Assembly (NCBI GenBank): GCA_947579665.1
Contig: CANPUZ010000057.1
Coordinates: 806,001-870,000 of the forward strand
DNA: 64,000 nt
From: Sympetrum striolatum
Lineage: Eukaryota; Arthropoda; Insecta; Odonata; Libellulidae
Direction of reading: 5' to 3'
The notes beneath the pieces are model-generated. The model worked only from the letters and a program-made list of their open reading frames with translations, did not search any database and was not told the origin of the DNA. Each line of letters starts with the position of its first letter. Position 1 is the first letter of the stretch. This document shows, in pieces, positions 25,438 through 36,769 of this stretch. Made by a program: the position numbers and the translations under genes.

Positions 25438-25602
25438 GGCCATATTTTGCAAGAAATTGAGCAAAATTAGTCAAATTTGGACTCATTTTAAAGTTTTTGA
25501 TATCATCTAACCAAATTCTGTAGAAATATTCAATTTTTAGTAGCAGTTACCTCAAAAAATTTCGCAAACTCGAAAAAAAAATCGGTGAAATTTCAGTTTT
25601 TT
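25438..25602 (+). repeat. Satellite monomer, subtype A (exemplar, 165 bp)
   Basis: Subtype A reads GCAAGAAATTGAGC, then GTCAAATTTGGACTCATTTT, TTTTTGATATCATCTAACC (an EcoRV site, GATATC), TTTTTAGTAGCAGTTA, TTTCGCAAACTCG and usually ATCCGTGAAATTTCAG. An A-prime variant has GAAATTCAGC, GATATGATATAACC, ACTCAATTGTTAG and ATCCTTGAAATTTCAG, for example at 1,441 and 26,585. A is followed by B almost without exception. Confidence 0.85.
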
Positions 25603-25764
25603 GGCCATATTTTGCTAAAAATTGAGAAAATTTAGTCAAGTTTTGATTCATCTTAACGTTTTTATAAGACCTAACTAAATATTATGGAAGTATTCAATTT
25701 TTTTAAGCTGTTAACTCAAAAAACGTCGAAAACTGGAAATATATCGGTAAAATTTCATGTTTTA
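25603..25764 (+). repeat. Satellite monomer, subtype B (exemplar, 162 bp)
   Basis: Subtype B starts GGCCATATTTTGCTAAAAA, then TTGAGAAAATTTAGTCAAG, GGATTCATTTTAACGTT, GATAAGACCTAACTAAATAT, TTTTTTTAAGCTGTTAACTC and the ending AACTGGAAATATATCGGTAA with ATTTCATGTT. It is the shortest subtype (162-164 bp). The AACGTT word and the AACTGGAAATATATCGG ending are its best marks. This copy has a small deletion giving TTTTTATAAGACC. B is followed by C. Confidence 0.85.
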
Positions 25765-25929
25765 GGCCATATTTTGCATAAAATTGAGCAAAATTAGTTT
25801 ATTTTGGTCTCATTTTAAAGTTTTAGATATGATCCTTCCAAATTCAATATAATATATTCAATTTATCGTAGCAATTTACTCAAAAAACGTCGAAAACTCG
25901 AAAAAAAATCGGTGAAATTTCAATTTTTT
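25765..25929 (+). repeat. Satellite monomer, subtype C (exemplar, 165 bp)
   Basis: Subtype C starts GCATAAAATTGAGC, then TTAGTTTATTTTGGTCTC, GTTTTAGATATGATCTT, CCAAATTCAATATAATATAT, TCAATTTATCGTAGCAG, TTTACTCAAAAAACGTCG and CTCG plus an A-run before ATCGGTGAAATTTCAG. The HaeIII core GGCC is kept, but in many copies it is preceded by A (TTAGGCC), so the full TGGCCA palindrome is lost there. C is followed by D or, when D is absent, by A. Confidence 0.85.
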
Positions 25930-28589
25930 GGCCATATTTTGCAAGAAATTCAGCAAAATTAGTCAAATTTGGACTCATTTTAAATTTTCTGATATGATAT
26001 AACCAAATTCTATAGAAATACTCAATTTTTAGTAGCAGTTACCTCAAAAAATTTTGTAAACTCGAAAAAAAATCCTTGAAATTTCAGTTTTTTGGCCATA
26101 TTTTGCTAAAAATTGAGAAAATTTAGTCAAGTTTGGATTCATTTTAACGTTTTTGATAAGACCTAACTAAATATAATAGAAGTATTCAATTTTTTCAAAG
26201 TGTTAACTCAAAAAACGTCGAAAAGTGGAAATATATCGGTAAAATTTCATGTTTTAGGCCATATTTTTCATAAAATTGAGCAAAATTAGTTTATTTTGGT
26301 CTCATTTTAAAGTTTTAGATACGATCATACCAAATTCAATATAATATATTCAATTTATCGTAGCAGTTTACTCAAAAAACGTCGAAAACTGGAAATATAT
26401 AACGGTAAAATTTCATGTTTTTGGCCATATTTTACATAAAATTGAGCAAAATTAGTTTATATTGGTCTCATTTTAAAGTTTTAGATATGATCTTTCCAAA
26501 TTCAATATAATATATTCAATTTATCGTAGCAATTTACTCAAAAAACGTCGAAAACTCGAAAAAAAAATCGGTGAAATTTCAGTTTTTTGGCCATATTTTG
26601 CAAGAAATTCAGCAAAATTAGTCAAATTTGGACTCATTTTAAAGTTTCTGATATGTTATAACCAAAATCTATAGAAATACTCAATTGTTAGTAGCAGTTA
26701 TCTCAAAAAATTTCGTAAACTCGAAAAAAAATCCTTGAAATTTCAGTTTTTTGGCCATATTTTGCTGAAAATTGAGAAAATTTAGTCAAGTTTGGATTCA
26801 TTTTAACGTTCATGATGAGACCTAACTAAATATTATAGAAATATTCCATTTTTTTAAGCTGTTAACTCAAAAAACGTCGAAAACTGGAAATATATCGGTA
26901 AAATTTCATGTTTTAGGCCATATTTTGCATAAAAATGAGCAAAATTAGTTTATTTTGGTCTCATATTAAAGTTTTAGATATGATCTTTCCAAATTTAATA
27001 AAATATATTCAATTTATCGTAGCAGTTTACTCAAAATATGTCGAAAACTCGAAAAAAAAAATAGGTGAAATTTCAGTTTTTTGGCCATATTTTGCAAGAT
27101 AGTGAGCAAAATTAGTCAAAGTTGGACTCATCTTAAAGGTTTTGATATCATCTAACCAAATTCTATAGAAATATTCAATTTTTAGTAGCAGTTATTTCAA
27201 AAAATTTCGCATACTCGAAAAAAAATCCGTGAAATTTCAGTTTTTTGGCCATATTTTGCTAAAAATTGAGAAAATTTAGTCAAGTTTGGATTCATTTTAA
27301 CGTTATTGATAAGACCTAATTAAATATTATAGAAATATTCAATTTTTTTTAGCTGTTAACTCAAAAAACGTCGAAAACTGGAAATATATCGGTAAAATTT
27401 CATGTTTTAGGCCATATTTTGCATAAAATTGAGCAAAATTTGTTTATTTTGGTCTCATTTTAGAGTTATAAATATGATCTTACCAAATTCAATATAATAT
27501 ATTCAATTTATCGTAGCAGGTTACTCAAAAATCGTTGAAAACTCGAAAAAAATATTGGTGAAATCTCAGGTTTTTGGCCATATTTTGCAAGAAATTGAGC
27601 AAAATTAGTCAAATTTGGACTCATTTTAAAGTTTTTGATATCATTTAACCAAATTCTATAGAAATATTCAATTTTTCGCAGCAGTTATATCAAAAAATTT
27701 CGCAAACTCGAAAGAAAATCCGTGAAATTTCAGTTTTTTGGCCATATTTTGCTAAAAATTGAGAAAATTTAGTCAAGTTTTGATTCATTTTAACGTTCAT
27801 GATGAGACCTATCTAAATATTATAGAAGTGTTCAATTTTTTTAAAGTGTTAACTCAAAAAACGTCAAAAACTGGAAATATATTGGTAAAATTTCATGTTT
27901 TAGGCCATATTTTGCATAAAATTGAGCAAAATTAGTATATTTTGGTCTCATTTTAAAGTTTTAGATATGATCATACCAAATTCAATATAGTATATTCAAT
28001 TTATCGTAGCAGTTTACTCACAAAACGTCGAAAACTCGAAACAAAAATCGGTGAAATTTCAGTTTCTTGGCCATATTTTGCTAAAAATTGAGCAAAATTA
28101 GTCAAGTTTTGATTCATTCTAAAGTTTCTGATATGATCTAACCAAATTCTATAGAAATATTCAATTTTTCGCAGCAGTTATCTCAAAAATCGTTGAAAAC
28201 TCGAAAAAAATATTGGTGAAATCTCAGGTTTTTGGCCATATTTTGCAAGAAATTGAGCAAAATTAGTCAAATTTGGACTCATTTTAAAGTTTTTGATATC
28301 ATCTAACCAAATTCTATAGAAATATTCAATTTTTAGTAGCAGTTAACTCAGAAAATATCGCAAACTCAAAAAAAAATCCGTGAAATTTCAGTTTTTTGGC
28401 CATATTTTGCTTAAAATTTAGAAAATTTAGTCAAGTTTGGATTCATATTAACGTTTTTGATCAGACCTAACTAAATATTATAGAAGTATTCAATTTTTTT
28501 TAAATTGTTAACTCAAAAAACGTCGAAAAGTGGAAATATATCGGTAAAATTTCATGTTTTAGGCCATATTTTGCATATATTGAGTAAAA

Positions 28590-28602
28590 TTTTTTTTTTT
28601 TT
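28590..28602 (+). repeat. Homopolymer T run inside a C monomer (13 T)
   Basis: The usual C word TTAGTTTATTTTGG is replaced by a T run after GAGTAAAA, in a monomer that also has the shortened start GCATATATTGAGT. Equivalent runs are at 40,589-40,601 (13 T), 46,835-46,848 (14 T) and 48,314-48,327 (14 T). The related monomer near 50,432 keeps the normal word. The loss of the word therefore happened within this block family. Confidence 0.85.
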
Positions 28603-29400
28603 GGTCTCATTTTAAAGTTTTAGATATGATCTTTCCAAATTCAATAAAATATATTCAATTTATCGTAGCAGTTTACTCAAAAAACGTCGAAAACTCGAAA
28701 AAAAAGTCGGTGAAATTTCAGTTTTTTGGCCATATTTTGCAAGAAATTGAGCAAAATTAGTCAAGTTTTGATTCATTTTAAAGTTTTTGATATCATCTTA
28801 CCAAATTCTATCGAAATATTCAATTTTTAGTAGTAGTTATTTCAAAAAATCTCGTAAACTCGAAAAAAAATCCGTGAAATTTCAGTTTTTTGGCCATATT
28901 TTGCTAAAAATTGAGAAAATTTAGTCAAGTTTGGACTCATTTTAACGTTTTTGATAAGACCTAACTAAATATTATCGAAATTCTCAATTTTTTTAAGCCG
29001 TTAACTCAAAAAACGTCGAAAACTGGAAATATATCGGTAAAATTTCATGTTTTTGGCCATATTTTGCATAAATTGAGCAAAATTAGTTTATTTTGGACTC
29101 ATATTAAAGTTTTAGATATGATCTTACCAAATTCAATATAATGTATTCAATTTATCGTAGCAGTTTACTCAAAAAACGTCGAAAACTCGAAAAAAAAATC
29201 GGTGAAATTTAAGTTTTTTGGCCATATTTTGCAAGAAATTGAGAAAATTTAGTCAAGTTTTGATTCATTCTAAAGTTTCTGATATGATCTAACCAAATTC
29301 TATAGAAATATTCAATTTTTCGCAGCAGTTAACTCAAAAATCGTTGAAAACTCGAAAAAAATATTGGTAAAATTTCAGGATTTTGGCCATATTTTGCAAG

Positions 29401-32400
29401 AAATTGAGCTAAATTAGTCAAATTTGGACTCATTTTAAAGTATTTGATATCGTCTAACCAAATTCTATAGAAATATTCAATTTTTAGTAGCAGTTAACTA
29501 AAAATATTTCGCAAACTCAAAAAAAAATCCGTGAAATTTCAGTTTTTTGGCAATACTTTTTTAAAAATTGAGAAAATTTAGTCAAGTTTGGATTCATTTT
29601 AATGTTTTTGATAAGACCTAACTCAATATTATCGAAATATTCAATTTTTTTAAGCCGTTAACTCAAAAAACGTCAAAAACTGGAAATATATCGGTAAAAT
29701 TTCATGTTTTAGGCCATATTTTGCATGAAATTGAGCAAAATTAGTTAGTTTTGGTCTCATTTTAAAGTTTTAGATATGATTATACCAAATTCAATATAAT
29801 ATATTCAATTTATCGTAGCAGTTTACTCAAAAAACGTCGAAAACTGGAAATATATAACGGTAAAATTGCATGTTTTTGGCCATATTTTGCATAAAATTGA
29901 GCAAAATTAGTTTGTTTTGGTCTCATTTTAAAGTTATAGATATGATCTTTCCAAATTCAATATAATATATTCAATTTATCGTAGCAGTTTACTCAAAAAA
30001 CGTCGAAAACTCGAAAACAAAATCGGTGAAATTTAAGTTTTTTGGTTATATTTTGCAAGAAATTGAGCTAAATTAGTCAAATTTTGACTCATGTTAAAGT
30101 TTTTGATATCATCTAACCAAATTCTATAGAAATATTCAATTTTTAGTAGCAGTTAACTCAAAAAATGTCGAAAACTCGAAAAAAAATCCATGAAATTTCA
30201 GTTTTTTGGCCATATTTTGCTAAAAATTGAGAAAATTTAGTCAAGTTTGGATTCATTTTAATGTTATTGATAAGACCTAACTAATTATTATAGACACATT
30301 CAATTTTTTTTTAGACGTTAACTCAAAAAACGTCGAAAACTGGAAATATATTGGTGAAATTTCAGTTTTTGGCCATATTTTGCAAGAAATTGAGCAAAAA
30401 TAGTAAAGTTTTGATTCATTCTAAAGATTCTGATATGATCTAACCAAATTCTATAGAAATATTCAATTTTCAGTAGCAGTTAACTCAAAAAAGTTCGAAA
30501 CTCGAAAAAAAATCCGTGAAATTTCAGTTTTTTGGCCATATTTTGCTAAAAATTGAGAAAATTTAGTCAAGTTTGCATTCATTTTAACGTTTTTGTTAAA
30601 ACCTAACTAAATATTATAGATATATTCAATTTTTTTAAGCCGTTAACTCAAAAAACGTCGAAAACTGGAAATATATCGGTAAAATGTCATGTTTTTGGCC
30701 ATATTTTCCATAAAATTGAGCAAAATTAGTTTATTTTGGTCTCATTTTAAAGTTATAGATATGATCATAACAAATTCAATATAATGTTTTCAATTTATCG
30801 TAGCAGTTTACTCAAAAACGTCGAAAACTTAAAAAAAGAAATCAGTGAAATTTCAGTTTTTTGGCCATATTTTGCAAGAAATTGAGCAAAATTAGTCAAA
30901 TTTGGACTCATTTTAAAGTTTCTGATATGATCTAACCAAATTCTATAGAAATATTCAATTTTTCGCAGCAGTTAACTCAAAAATCGTTGAAAACTCGAAA
31001 AAAATATTGGTGAAATCTCAGGTTTTTGGCCATATTTTGCAAGAAATTGAGCTAAATTAGTCAAATTTTGACTCATTTTAAAGTTTTTGATATCATCTAA
31101 CCATATTCTATAGAAATATTCAATTTTTAGTAGCAGTTAACTCAAGAAATCTCGCAAACTCGAAAAAATATCCGTGAAATTTCAGTTTTTTGGCCATATT
31201 TTGCTAAAAATTGAGAAAATTTAGTCAAGTTTGGATTCATTTTAACGTTCTTGATAAGACCTAACCAAATATTATAGAAATATTCAATTTTTTAAAGATG
31301 TTAACTCAAAAAACGTATAAAACTGGAAATATATCGGTAAAATTTCATGTTTTTGGCCATATTTTGCGTAAAATTGAGCAAAATTAGTTTATTTTGGTCT
31401 CTTTTTAAAGTTATAGATATGATCATACCAAATCCAATATAATATATTCAATTTATCGTAGCAGTTTACTCAAAAAACGTCGAAATCTCGAAAAAAAAAT
31501 CGGTATAAATTTCAGTTTTTTGGCCATATTTTGCAAGAAATTGAGCAAAATTAGTCAAGTTTTGATTCAATCTAAAGTTTCTGATATGATCTAACCAAAT
31601 TCTATAGAAATTTTTAATTTTTCGCAGCAGTTAACTCAAAAATCGTTGAAAACTCGAAAAAAATATTGGTAAAATTTCAGGTTTTTGGCCATATTTTGCA
31701 AGAAATTGAGCAAAATTAGTCAAATGTGGACTCATTTTAAAGTTTTAGGTATGATCTTACCAAATTCAATATAATATATTCAATTCATCGTAGCAGTTTA
31801 CTCAAAAAACGTCGAAAACTGGAAATATATAACGGTAAAATTTCATGTTTTTGGCCATATTTTGCATAAAATTGAGCAAAATTAGTTTATTTTGGTCTCA
31901 TTTTAAAGTTTTAGATATGATCTTTCCAAATTCAATATAATATATTCAATTTATCGTAGCAATTTACTCAAAAAACGTCGAAAACTCGAAAAAAAAATCG
32001 GTGAAATTTCAGTTTTTTGGCCATATTTTGCAAGAAATTCAGCAAAATTAGTAAAATTTGGACTCAATTTAAAGTTTCTGATATGATATAACCAAATTCT
32101 ATAGAAATACTCAATTGTTAGTAGCAGTTACCTCAAAAAATTTCGTAAACTCGAAAAAAAATCCTTGAAATTTCAGTTTTTTGGCCATATTTTGCTAAAA
32201 ATTGAGAAAATTTAGTCAAGTTTGGATTCATTTTAACGTTCATAATGAGACCTAACTATATATTATAGAAATATTCAATTTTTTTTAAGCTGTTAACTCA
32301 AAAAACGTCGAAAACTGGAAATATATCGGTAAAATTTCATGTTTTAGGCCATATTTTGCATAAAATTGAGCAAAATTAGTTTATTTTGGTCTCATTTTAG

Positions 32401-34380
32401 ATTTTTAGATATGATCTTACCAAATTCAATATAATATATTCAATTTATCGTAGCAGTTTACTCAAAATATGTCGAAAACTCGAAACAAAAATCGGTGAAA
32501 TTTCAGTTTTTTGGCCATATTTTGCAAGAAATTGAGCAAAATTAGTCAAGTTTTGATTCATTCTAAAGTTTCTGATATGATCTAACCAAATTCTATAGAA
32601 ATATTCAATTTTTCGCAGCAGTTATCTAAAAATCGTTGAAAACTCGAAAAAAATATTGGTGAAATCTCAGTTTTTTGGCCATATTTTGCATAAAATTGAG
32701 CAAAATTAGTTTATTTTGGTCTCATTTTAGATTTTTAGATATGATCTAACCAAATTCTATAGAAATATTCAATTTTTCGCAGCAGTTAACTCAAAAATCG
32801 TTGAAAACTCGAAAAAAATATTGGTAAAATTTTAGGTTTTTGGCCAAATTTTGCAAGAAATTTAGCAAAATTAGTCATATTTGGACTCATTTTAAAGTTC
32901 CTCATATCATCTAACCAAATTCTATAGAAATATTCAATTTTTAGTAGCAGTTAACTCAAAAATTTAGAAAACTCGAAAAAAAATCCGTGAATTTTAATTG
33001 TTTTGGCCATATTTTGCTTAAAATTGAGAAAATGTCGTCAAGTTTGGATTCATTTTAACGTTCTTGATGAGTCCTAACTAAATATTATAGAAATATTCAA
33101 TTTATTTAAGCCGTTAACTCAAAAAACGTCGAAAACTGGAAATATATCGGTAAAATTTCATGTTTTTGGCCATATTTTTTATAAAATTGAGCTAAAGTAG
33201 TCAAATTTGGACCCATTTTAAAGTTTTTGATATCATCTAACCAAATTCTATACATATATTCAATTTTTAGTAGCAGTTAACTCAGAAAATTTCACAAACT
33301 CAAAAAAAAAAACGTGAAATTTCAGTTTTTTGGCCATATTTTGCTAATAATTGAGAAAATTTAGTCAAGTTTGGATTCATTTTAACGTTTTTGATAAGAC
33401 CTAACTAAATATTATAGAAATATTCAATTTTTTAAAGCTGTTATTTAAAAAAACGTCGAAAACTGGAAATATATCGGTAAAATTTCATGTTTTGGGCCAT
33501 ATTTTGCATTAAATTGAGCAAAATTAGTTTATTTTGGTCTCATTTTAATGTTTTAGATATGATCATACCAAATTCAATATAATATATTCAATTTATCGTA
33601 GCAGTTTACTCAAAAAACGTAGAGAACTCGAAAAAAAAATTCGGTGAAATTTCAGTTTTTTGGCCATATTTTGCAAGAAATAGAGCAAAATTACTCAAGT
33701 TTTGATTCATTCTAAAGTTTCTGATATGATATAACCAAATTCTATAGAAATATTCAATTTTTCGCAGTAGTTATCTCAAAAATCGTTGAAAACTCGAAAA
33801 AAATATTGGTGAAATCTAAGGTTTTTGGCCATATTTTGCAAGAAATTAAATACATTAGTCAAATTTGGACTCATTTTAAAGTTTTTGATATCATCTAACC
33901 AAATTCTATAGAAATATTACATTTTTAGTAGCAGTTAACTAAAAAATTTCGCAAACTCGAAAGAAAATCCGTGAAATTTCAGTTTTTTGGCAATACTTTG
34001 CTAAAAATTGTGAAAATTTAGTCAAGTTTGGATTCAATTTAACGTTTTTGATAAGACCTAATTAAATATTATAGACACATTCAATTTTTTAGCAGTTAAC
34101 TCAAAAAGCGTTGAAAACTCGAAAAAAAAATCGGTGAAATTTCAGTTTTTTGGCCATATTTTGCTAAAAATTGAGAAAATTTAGTCAAGTTTCTATTCAT
34201 TTTAACGTTTTTAATAAGACCTAATCAAAATATTATAGAAATATCTTATTTTTTTAAGCTGTTAACTCAAAAAACGTCGAAAACTGGAAATATATCGGTA
34301 AAATTTCATGTTTTAGGCCATATTTTGCATAAAATTGAGCAAAATTAGTTTATTTTTGTCTCATTTTAAAGTTTTAGATA
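29401..34380 (+). repeat. 4,766-bp unit, copy 3, extended on the left and deleted inside
   Basis: 29,401-30,907 matches 13,790-15,286, and 30,907 onward matches 20,052 (offset 10,855). At about 31,556 two monomers are absent: after GCAAAATTAGTCAA the text jumps from the A monomer to GTTTTGATTCAATCTAAAG. In copies 1 and 2 that phrase lies 328 bp further on. The rest, including the C/D hybrid at about 32,679, is in register with copies 1 and 2 until 34,380. Confidence 0.9.
32084..34380 (+). repeat. 2,297-bp tandem duplication, left copy (14 monomers)
   Basis: TGATATAACCAAATTCTATA at 32,084 returns at 34,381. Register checked at 32,324 and 34,621 (TATCGG) gives 2,297 bp. The join at 34,381 runs from GTTTTAGATA of a C monomer straight into TGATATAACC of an A-prime monomer, using the shared word GATATGAT. 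Confidence 0.9.
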
Positions 34381-36677
34381 TGATATAACCAAATTCTATA
34401 GAAATACTCAATTGTTAGTAGCAGTTACCTCAAAAAATTTCGTAAACTCGAAAAAAAATCCTTGAAATTTCAGTTTTTTGGCCATATTTTGCTAAAAATT
34501 GAGAAAATTTAGTCAAGTTTGGATTCATTTTAACGTTCATAATGAGACCTAACTATATATTATAGAAATATTCAATTTTTTTTAAGCTGTTAACTCAAAA
34601 AACGTCGAAAACTGGAAATATATCGGTAAAATTTCATGTTTTAGGCCATATTTTGCATAAAATTGAGCAAAATTAGTTTATTTTGGTCTCATTTTAGATT
34701 TTTAGATATGATCTTACCAAATTCAATGTAATATATTCAATTTATCGTAGCAGTTTACTCAAAATATGTCGAAAACTCGAAACAAAAATCGGTGAAATTT
34801 CAGTTTTTTGGCCATATTTTGCAAGAAATTGAGCAAAATTAGTCAAGTTTTGATTCATTCTAAAGTTTCTGATATGATCTAACCAAATTCTATAGAAATA
34901 TTCAATTTTTCGCAGCAGTTATCTAAAAATCGTTGAAAACTCGAAAAAAATATTGGTGAAATCTCAGTTTTTTGGCCATATTTTGCATAAAATTGAGCAA
35001 AATTAGTTTATTTTGGTCTCATTTTAGATTTTTAGATATGATCTAACCAAATTCTATAGAAATATTCAATTTTTCGCAGCAGTTAACTCAAAAATCGTTG
35101 AAAACTCGAAAAAAATATTGGTAAAATTTTAGGTTTTTGGCCAAATTTTGCAAGAAATTTAGCAAAATTAGTCATATTTGGACTCATTTTAAAGTTCCTC
35201 ATATCATCTAACCAAATTCTATAGAAATATTCAATTTTTAGTAGCAGTTAACTCAAAAATTTAGAAAACTCGAAAAAAAATCCGTGAATTTTAATTGTTT
35301 TGGCCATATTTTGCTTAAAATTGAGAAAATGTCGTCAAGTTTGGATTCATTTTAACGTTCTTGATGAGTCCTAACTAAATATTATAGAAATATTCTATTT
35401 ATTTAAGCCGTTAACTCAAAAAACGTCGAAAACTGGAAATATATCGGTAAAATTTCATGTTTTTGGCCATATTTTTTATAAAATTGAGCTAAAGTAGTCA
35501 AATTTGGACCCATTTTAAAGTTTTTGATATCATCTAACCAAATTCTATACATATATTCAATTTTTAGTAGCAGTTAACTCAGAAAATTTCACAAACTCAA
35601 AAAAAAAAACGTGAAATTTCAGTTTTTTGGCCATATTTTGCTAATAATTGAGAAAATTTAGTCAAGTTTGGATTCATTTTAACGTTTTTGATAAGACCTA
35701 ACTAAATATTATAGAAATATTCAATTTTTTAAAGCTGTTATTTAAAAAAACGTCGAAAACTGGAAATATATCGGTAAAATTTCATGTTTTGGGCCATATT
35801 TTGCATTAAATTGAGCAAAATTAGTTTATTTTGGTCTCATTTTAATGTTTTAGATATGATCATACCAAATTCAATATAATATATTCAATTTATCGTAGCA
35901 GTTTACTCAAAAAACGTAGAGAACTCGAAAAAAAAATTCGGTGAAATTTCAGTTTTTTGGCCATATTTTGCAAGAAATAGAGCAAAATTACTCAAGTTTT
36001 GATTCATTCTAAAGTTTCTGATATGATATAACCAAATTCTATAGAAATATTCAATTTTTCGCAGTAGTTATCTCAAAAATCGTTGAAAACTCGAAAAAAA
36101 TATTGGTGAAATCTAAGGTTTTTGGCCATATTTTGCAAGAAATTCAATACATTAGTCAAATTTGGACTCATTTTAAAGTTTTTGATATCATCTAACCAAA
36201 TTCTATAGAAATATTACATTTTTAGTAGCAGTTAACTAAAAAATTTCGCAAACTCGAAAGAAAATCCGTGAAATTTCAGTTTTTTGGCAATACTTTGCTA
36301 AAAATTGTGAAAATTTAGTCAAGTTTGGATTCAATTTAACGTTTTTGATAAGACCTAATTAAATATTATAGACACATTCAATTTTTTAGCAGTTAACTCA
36401 AAAAGCGTTGAAAACTCGAAAAAAAAATCGGTGAAATTTCAGTTTTTTGGCCATATTTTGCTAAAAATTGAGAAAATTTAGTCAAGTTTCTATTCATTTT
36501 AACGTTTTTAATAAAACCTAATCAAAATATTATAGAAATATCTTATTTTTTTAAGCTGTTAACTCAAAAAACGTCGAAAACTGGAAATATATCGGTAAAA
36601 TTTCATGTTTTAGGCCATATTTTGCATAAAATTGAGCAAAATTAGTTTATTTTTGTCTCATTTTAAAGTTTTAGATA
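34381..36677 (+). repeat. 2,297-bp tandem duplication, right copy
   Basis: Second copy of 32,084-34,380. Differences seen are few: AATGTAATAT at about 34,726, TTCTATTTATTTAAGCC at about 35,393, AATTCAATACATTAG at about 36,141 and ATAAAACCTAATC at about 36,512. After 36,677 the sequence carries on as the 23,830-type segment (CAATGTAATATATTCAATTT, GGCCTTATTTTGC) before entering the 36,770 block. Confidence 0.9.
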
Positions 36678-36769
36678 TGATCTTACCAAATTCAATGTAA
36701 TATATTCAATTTATCGAAGCAGTTTTCTCAAAAAACGTCGAAAACACGAAAAAAAAATTCGGTGAAATT

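Larger units (their letters stand above)
25273..25929 (+). repeat. Canonical D-A-B-C tetramer (657 bp)
   Basis: Four consecutive monomers of 165, 165, 162 and 165 bp carry the marks of D, A, B and C in that order. The same order is visible near 28,072-28,727 and 40,073-40,727. Elsewhere D is missing and the order is A-B-C. I infer that a tetramer of about 657 bp was the older repeat unit, later cut and re-joined. The inference rests on marker words read by eye, not on an alignment. Confidence 0.75.
24770..29410 (+). repeat. 4.64-kb block, copy 1 (28 monomers; next copy 12,000 bp away)
   Basis: From about 24,770 this runs in exact register with 36,770 onward at an offset of 12,000 bp, changing to 11,999 after one A is lost at about 39,060. 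Few differences were noticed, for example CATTTTAG/CATTATAG at about 25,157, AATTTTCTG/AAGTTTCTG at about 25,984 and AAAAATGAGC/AAAATTGAGC at about 26,934. It contains the clean D-A-B-C tetramer at 25,273. The match ends at 29,409, where copy 1 has GAGCTAAATTAG and copy 2 has GAGCAAAATTAG. Confidence 0.92.

Noticed and set aside
28590..28602. Poly(T) as a retroposon tail or Pol III terminator
   Set aside because: No target-site duplication, A/B box or retroposed body flanks it. It replaces a C-monomer word in place.
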